Positions 13,281 through 17,389 of a DNA stretch of 17,389 nt are shown here, in pieces; the stretch's first letter is position 1, and each line of letters starts with the position of its first letter. The notes under the pieces were generated by a model that saw nothing but the letters and a program-made list of their open reading frames with translations, was not told the origin of the DNA and ran no database searches. The translations under genes and the position numbers were made by a program. Source of the stretch: Acidobacteriota bacterium (lineage in GTDB: Bacteria > Acidobacteriota > Terriglobia > Acidiferrales > UBA7541); assembly GCA_003224515.1 (NCBI GenBank), contig QHZC01000188.1, forward strand, positions 1 to 17,389. Direction: 5' to 3'.

Positions 13281-13517
13281 GAGGAAGTAGTTCCGCTTCC
13301 GGCTAAGATCTTGGGAGATCAAGCGGTGCGGAAAGTGCGATAAAAAGAATCGCAGCTCATTGGAGACCCTGTCCTGGTGCACGATGTGCAGGTCACCCAC
13401 AGGCACGAGTTGCCCGTTTTGACGGATGCTGGTCCAGGGTAAGCTCCATTCTTGGTCGCCAATCCGAGACCGCCAGCTGCGGCAACTTGTTCCCGAGGTT
13501 ACCTTCGTATTATTGCT
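13260..13517 (-). pseudogene. Open, protein-like stretch directly downstream of the osmC stop, no start
   Basis: The minus strand is open for 85 codons from 13517 to a TGA at 13260-13262, in the same frame as osmC and directly after its TAA (13518-13520). There is no ATG at its upstream end; only internal GTG codons occur. The composition is protein-like: GDQEWSLPWTSIRQNGQL, VPVGDLHIVHQDRVSNELRF and HRLISQDLSRKRNYFLL, with little of the Arg/Ser/Pro bias of random GC-rich frames. I do not recognise the family. It may be the remnant 3' end of a decayed gene, or chance. The rest of the 392-base gap after bshA (13126-13259) shows nothing I can name. Confidence 0.4.
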
Positions 13518-14024
13518 TTATCCCGCCCCGATCCACTCCGCGTGGAGTGCCGGCGGACGGAGCAACGTTTGCATCACTACACAATATTGCTCTGTCTTTT
13601 CGCGCAAGCCGCGTAGTTCCTCCGCTGTCGCATGCGGCGCAAGAATCTCGAAACGAACACGAATGTGGTCAAAGCCGACGGACACATCTTTTGAGATACC
13701 CAGCGTGCCCCGAAGATCCAAGTCGCCTTCAATAGTGACGTCGATGTGTTCGGTCTTTATACCCATGGCCGCAGCAACCATCTGGCAGGTTATCTGTGCG
13801 CAAGCTGCCAAGGCTCCGAGCAGGAGGTCGCCGGAGCAGGCGGCGGTTCCGGTGCCGCCGACTCCTGTGTGTGCTTGCGCCTGATATATGGTGCGTCCAA
13901 TATCAACGGAGCAAGCTACCGGTGTTTCGGTTTGCCCGCCCCTTGCGGTAAGCGTGATCCGCGACTTATTCGGGTCCTTGCGGTATTCGTCTTTTAGCGG
14001 TTTTTGGACGGATCTGATGTCCAT
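13518..14024 (-). CDS. OsmC family protein
   Basis: A 168-residue OsmC-fold protein. Family members are small peroxide-reducing or stress proteins that use a pair of conserved cysteines. Both are visible: the first in the central helix (GTAACSGDLLLGALAACAQI) and the second in EKTEQYCVVMQTL. Further Cys residues (AACAQITC) occur in the helix, more than in classical OsmC/Ohr. The N-terminal strand ITLTARGGQTETPVACSVDI and the GISKDVSVGFDHIRVRFEI strand fit the fold. It starts at ATG 14024 and diverges from the DUF4242 gene. The group (OsmC, Ohr or YhfA-like) is not certain. Peroxide reduction would fit the nearby bacillithiol gene, but no link is shown. Confidence 0.85.
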   Translation of the reverse strand: MDIRSVQKPLKDEYRKDPNKSRITLTARGGQTETPVACSVDIGRTIYQAQAHTGVGGTGTAACSGDLLLGALAACAQITCQMVAAAMGIKTEHIDVTIEGDLDLRGTLGISKDVSVGFDHIRVRFEILAPHATAEELRGLREKTEQYCVVMQTLLRPPALHAEWIGAG

Positions 14025-14072
14025 TGCGTACCTCGGCCCTCGTAATCATCGTTCACGCAGCTGCTCGCGACG

Positions 14073-14085
14073 GACGCCCGGCGTC
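14073..14085. promoter_or_regulatory. 13-base perfect palindrome between divergent osmC-type and DUF4242 genes
   Basis: GACGCC-C-GGCGTC, a perfect six-base inverted repeat around one C, lies 48 bases upstream of the OsmC-family start in the divergent region. It could be an operator; high GC makes chance plausible. Confidence 0.3.
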
Positions 14086-14198
14086 GGTCAACCATGAACA
14101 AGGTGCGTTGCGGTAAGAGAAGCCACACGGTGCAGCCACAAGCCGTCTTGAAGCAAGTCTCATTCATTGCTAGCATATGTCTCCATCAGGCGGCAGCC

Positions 14199-14471
14199 AT
14201 GCCCAAGTTCGTGATCGAACGCGAAATACCGGGAATCGGAAATCTATCCGATACCGAAGTGCGCGAAATCTCTCAAAAGTCTGTGACTGTTCTGAAAGGA
14301 ATGGGTCCTGCCATTCAGTGGCTGCATAGCTACGTCACAGGAGACAAGCTCTATTGTGTGTATCTCGCTCCCGACGAGGCGGCGGTCAGGGAACATGCAC
14401 GAAGGGGGGGCTTCCCCGCGAATCGCATCTCCGCAGTCCGCAGACTGATCGACCCGACAACTGCGGAATAA
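14199..14471 (+). CDS. DUF4242 domain protein
   Basis: A 90-residue protein of the DUF4242 family, a small ferredoxin-like fold group that includes a described nickel-binding member (SCO4226). It starts MPKFVIEREIPGIGNLSDTE and ends GGFPANRISAVRRLIDPTTA, both typical of the family, with the central IQWLHSYVTGDKLYCVYLAP strand pair. ATG 14199 is chosen over the longer ATG 14094 because it begins exactly at the conserved first strand; the extra 35 residues have no family counterpart. Neither start has a strong ribosome binding site. It is divergent from the OsmC gene and convergent with the kinase gene. Function in the cell unknown. Confidence 0.85.
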   Translation: MPKFVIEREIPGIGNLSDTEVREISQKSVTVLKGMGPAIQWLHSYVTGDKLYCVYLAPDEAAVREHARRGGFPANRISAVRRLIDPTTAE

Positions 14472-14483
14472 GTGTGGATTGCC

Positions 14484-14512
14484 CCGGGCGCAAGCGGCCT
14501 GAGCCGCCGGGC
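14484..14512. terminator. GC-rich hairpin between convergent genes
   Basis: GCGGC (14494-14498), CTGA loop (14499-14502) and GCCGC (14503-14507), extended by a bulged CCCGG/CCGGG outer pairing, lie in the 46 bases between the convergent DUF4242 and kinase stops. A bidirectional terminator is suggested by position. The lack of a T-run on either strand keeps this weak. Confidence 0.35.
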
Positions 14513-14517
14513 ACCAA

Positions 14518-17389
14518 TCATGTGGCTGGGTCGTCCGGGCTCCGCGAGGCCGTAGCCGAGCGAACCGCAGAATGTGGCATCAGCACCTCCTCAATCGCTT
14601 TCTCGACCGGCACCGTCCAGCCCTCGAACCATACCGCCGTGCCTGTCGAGTTGGTCAGCATTTGCCGTGCAGGCTCCAGACCTCTTTCCAGTCTGGTCTG
14701 CTCTAAGGGTGTAAGTGGCGCGCCAACGGTTTGGCGGAGCGCAGCCGCCGCGCCAGCCAGTCGGAGGGAACGGGCGGGTAACCGGCGTGCAGCGGCGGAG
14801 CAGGCGAAGCATTCCAGCACACGTGCAATACCTCTTTTGTGGCCCAGTGCCTGGAACATTCTCATGCTTTCCCTGTAGAGCGACTCCGCCACATCATAGT
14901 TCTCCTGATCCCGAGCCAAGTTTCCCAAGTCAGCGAGTGAGCCGGCTATTCCCCATCGATCACCGAGTTCGCGAAAGGTGTCAAGACCCTCCTGGTAGAG
15001 TGACCGCGCGGATTCGACGTCGCCTTGGTCACGCGCAGCGTCTCCTTGATTGTTGAGAGACCAAGCGATGCCTGTTCGGTTGTTTGATTTCCGGAAAATC
15101 GACAGGCATTCCGCATAGAAGGAGCGCGCGCGTGCATAGTCACCTTGCAACCTGACAATACTCGCCAAATTGCTGAGGGAGCGAGCGACAGTCAGTGGGT
15201 CGCCAAATCTCCTCCAAAGCGCTAGACACTCTTCAAAGAGGCGGCGAGACACGGTAATGTCCCCGCGGTCGCGGGCATGGACCGCCAGGGCGTTCAGGCA
15301 AACGGCGACGCCGCGTTCGTCCCCCAATTTACGAGCGATCTCTAAACTCTCATCAATGAGCGTGTCCGCGGAAGTATAGTCTCCCTGCTCGCCTGCTAAA
15401 ACGCCCACAGCAAAAAGCGCTCGCCCTCGCGCTTCCGTTGGTTCCACCGCTCCTTCCAAGTTGAGGATTTTGCGCAGCCGATCCCGTCCTTCCGTGAGAT
15501 ATTCGCGGGTCTCCCAAAAACGAAAAAGAGCTGTGCCCAGGCGCAATGCCCAATCGGCATTGCCGGTGTCTGTCAACCAATCGAGCGCCGAAAGGAGATT
15601 ATTGTGTTCCGTTTCGAGGCCATTCAGCCATTCTGAACTTTCCGCGCTTGCCTCATCTGAAGCGCCCTCTTCCGCCAATACCAGGTAGTATGCTGCGTGG
15701 GCGCGCTTCGTCAGCTCCCCTTCCCCACTTGCCGTCAATTTGTCCAACGCATATTCGCGAATCGTTTCGAGCATCAAGAATCGCAAATCCCCTGCAGGTT
15801 GGTCAACCTGCTGGACCAAGCTCTTATCCACGATCGAAGTCATCCCATCGAGCAAGTCAAATTCAAGGTCGTTTTTCGTGTTGCACACAGCTTCCACTGC
15901 TTCCAGAGTACCCCCGCCAACGAAAACCGAAAGCCGTCTGAAAAGCTTTTGCTCGGCAGCGTTCAGAAGGTCGTAACTCCAGTCCATTGCGCCACGAAGA
16001 GTCTGTTGCCTTGTCGGCAAGTCCCGCGCACCGCCGGTCAAGAGCTGCAGGCGACTCGCCAGCCGCGTCCGTATAGCGGAGGGCGACAATAGCTTGATGC
16101 GGGCAGCTGCGAGCTCGATGGCAAGCGGCAGACCGTCCAGCCGTGCGCAAATTTCGGCTACCGCTGCTGCGTTTTGTTCGGAGAGTTCAAAATCCGGCTT
16201 GATCGCCGAGGCCCGCTGGACGAACAGCGCTATGGCTGAATATTGCAACAGCGCCTGAAGAGAGGGTAAGGACCGGGAATCTGGTAGAGCGAGCGGAGGG
16301 ACGGGAAATTCCTGCTCGCCGTACACGTGCAACGGCGCGCGACTGGTCACGAGGAATTTTAGCCCAATACCACCAATAGCAAGCAGTTCGGCCAGCATGG
16401 CTGCCGCCGAAACCAGGTGCTCGAAGTTGTCGAAGACGATCAGCATTGGTGTGCGCTGTGAATTCTCGAAGGATTCTTTCAGCGTCTCAAGAGGCGCCTG
16501 GCCCCGATTTTCCGGGATCCCGAGCGTCTGGACGATCACAGAAGCAATCAAGCCTGGATCACTGACAGCTGCAAGCGGGACAAAATAAACACCGCCGGGA
16601 AAGTCCTGAGTCATTTCTCCCGCCAATTGCAAGGCGAGGCGCGTTTTGCCGATTCCGGCAGGACCAGTAATTGTAACTAATTTCATATTCGGCCGGCGCA
16701 AGAGTTCCTTGGCTGCGGCCACTTCGAGGTCCCGCCCAACCAACCCGGTACGCGGTGGAGGTAAATTGCTTGGGCGGGTCTTGAGTGGCTTCAGTTGCAG
16801 ACCCGGTAAATGGTCGCGCATAGAGGCGAGGTCGCGCGCAAGGTCACGTGTTGACATGTAGCGTTTCTCGGGCTCGCGGGCAAGGCAGCGTTCGATGACC
16901 CAGCACAGTGGAATTGGGACATCCGGAGACAAAGAACCAATGGGCTCTGGGGCTTCCCGGAGAATTGCAACCAGCGTCTCCGGTTTCGTGTTCCTTTGAT
17001 ACGCCCGTTTTCCGGTCACCATCTCATAAAGTACCAGACCGAACGAGAACTGGTCTGAGTGGAAATCGATCGATCCTCCGCTGGCCTGCTCAGGTGACAT
17101 GTATTCGACGGTGCCAAGTACAGCGCCGGCACAAGTTTGGAGGTCGATAGTGCCCATGCCAAAAAACTCGCTGCCCGTACCCGCAAGTTTTGCCAGCCCG
17201 AAGTCAAGGATTTTTACGAATCCTTCCGACGAGACCATCAGGTTCTCAGGCTTTAGATCCCTGTGCACAATGCCGAACTCGTGGGCCTTTGCTAGACCAT
17301 CGGCGATCTGCGCCGCGATCTGAATGGCCTTTATTGCCGGCATGGAGCTGCAGGCCAGCAACTCGCGAAGCGTTCGTCCTTCGATGAGC
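14518..17389 (-). CDS. Ser/Thr protein kinase - NB-ARC/AAA-type ATPase - TPR regulator, N-terminus cut by window edge
   Basis: The frame is open to the window edge, so the kinase N-lobe lies outside; about 956 residues are visible. Numbering from the TTG at 17361: the kinase C-lobe has the catalytic loop HRDLKPEN (33-40), DFG (53-55) and GTVEYMSPEQ (83-92). An ATPase module of the NB-ARC/STAND kind follows (GLVGRDLE at about 206) with Walker A GPAGIGKT (233-240), Walker B LIVFDNFE (307-314), VTSR at 338-341 and GLPLAIELAAAR (410-421), then a winged-helix-like part. TPRs run from about 644 to 860 at an exact 40-residue period. Catalytic residues of kinase and ATPase look intact. Such fusions act as cytoplasmic signal integrators; input and target are unknown. 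No transmembrane segment is visible in this portion. Confidence 0.9.
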   Translation of the reverse strand, partial: LIEGRTLRELLACSSMPAIKAIQIAAQIADGLAKAHEFGIVHRDLKPENLMVSSEGFVKILDFGLAKLAGTGSEFFGMGTIDLQTCAGAVLGTVEYMSPEQASGGSIDFHSDQFSFGLVLYEMVTGKRAYQRNTKPETLVAILREAPEPIGSLSPDVPIPLCWVIERCLAREPEKRYMSTRDLARDLASMRDHLPGLQLKPLKTRPSNLPPPRTGLVGRDLEVAAAKELLRRPNMKLVTITGPAGIGKTRLALQLAGEMTQDFPGGVYFVPLAAVSDPGLIASVIVQTLGIPENRGQAPLETLKESFENSQRTPMLIVFDNFEHLVSAAAMLAELLAIGGIGLKFLVTSRAPLHVYGEQEFPVPPLALPDSRSLPSLQALLQYSAIALFVQRASAIKPDFELSEQNAAAVAEICARLDGLPLAIELAAARIKLLSPSAIRTRLASRLQLLTGGARDLPTRQQTLRGAMDWSYDLLNAAEQKLFRRLSVFVGGGTLEAVEAVCNTKNDLEFDLLDGMTSIVDKSLVQQVDQPAGDLRFLMLETIREYALDKLTASGEGELTKRAHAAYYLVLAEEGASDEASAESSEWLNGLETEHNNLLSALDWLTDTGNADWALRLGTALFRFWETREYLTEGRDRLRKILNLEGAVEPTEARGRALFAVGVLAGEQGDYTSADTLIDESLEIARKLGDERGVAVCLNALAVHARDRGDITVSRRLFEECLALWRRFGDPLTVARSLSNLASIVRLQGDYARARSFYAECLSIFRKSNNRTGIAWSLNNQGDAARDQGDVESARSLYQEGLDTFRELGDRWGIAGSLADLGNLARDQENYDVAESLYRESMRMFQALGHKRGIARVLECFACSAAARRLPARSLRLAGAAAALRQTVGAPLTPLEQTRLERGLEPARQMLTNSTGTAVWFEGWTVPVEKAIEEVLMPHSAVRSATASRSPDDPAT
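14782..15432 (-). repeat. TPR array in the kinase gene, 40-residue (120-base) period
   Basis: Units begin at about residues 644, 684, 724, 764, 804 and 844 of the visible protein, each 40 residues after the last. The pattern is (G/T)xAxxLxxLAxxxRxxGD, then A, LxxE, L and LGD, with GD at 660, 700, 740 and 780 (EN at 820). The sixth unit is degenerate. The constant 120-base step suggests growth by internal tandem duplication. Confidence 0.75.

Noticed and set aside
14094..14198. Upstream extension of the DUF4242 gene
   Set aside because: It lacks a ribosome binding site, and the family's conserved first strand starts right at ATG 14199.

Overview
The window looks like a chromosomal piece of a GC-rich Gram-negative bacterium, most likely an Acidobacteriota (Terriglobia-type). 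This rests on the mix of genes: an outer-membrane efflux protein, BshA of bacillithiol synthesis, a DUF6677 membrane protein, an Hfq-like protein with a long N-terminal extension, and a protein kinase fused to an NB-ARC-like ATPase and TPRs. No phylogenetic marker is present, so the assignment is an inference. I saw no rRNA, tRNA, CRISPR array, insertion sequence or integrase.

Layout. (1) 1-1000: the 3' end of a TolC-type efflux gene, a frameshifted MOSC-domain pseudogene, then about 400 bases of non-coding or decayed DNA. (2) 1016-3427: a tight plus-strand operon of two HtrA/S1C-type protease genes and a LuxR-type response regulator. The first protease has lost its catalytic serine, the second keeps the full triad, neither shows a signal peptide, and the regulator's receiver domain lacks the acidic pocket. 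This is the best candidate here for an undescribed regulatory proteolysis module. (3) 3596-4899: a minus-strand ArsR-family gene facing away from a plus-strand SRPBCC/AHSA1-ArsR pair, with two identical-arm palindromes (GCAAC-N6-GTTGC) in front of the pair. (4) 8015-5146, minus strand: yggS, DUF167 (YggU-type), M24 peptidase, DUF6677 and a small membrane protein, probably one operon. (5) 8113-10399, plus strand: tmk, holB (delta prime) and an Hfq-like gene. (6) 10405-11744, minus strand: a PaaI-type thioesterase and an SDR oxidoreductase. (7) 11745-13125: a repeat-bearing intergenic stretch, then bshA. (8) 13260-14471: an open stretch with no start codon that follows the osmC stop in frame, osmC itself (minus), and a divergent DUF4242 gene. 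(9) 14518-17389, minus strand: a very large kinase-ATPase-TPR regulator, cut by the window edge at its N-terminus.

How the genes work together. The housekeeping parts cover DNA precursor supply and replication (tmk-holB), PLP homeostasis (yggS), peptide turnover (M24) and thiol redox balance (bshA and, loosely, osmC). The rest is mostly signal response: the protease/response-regulator operon, two ArsR regulators and the kinase-NB-ARC-TPR protein. Stress adaptation is a reasonable common theme but is inferred, not shown.
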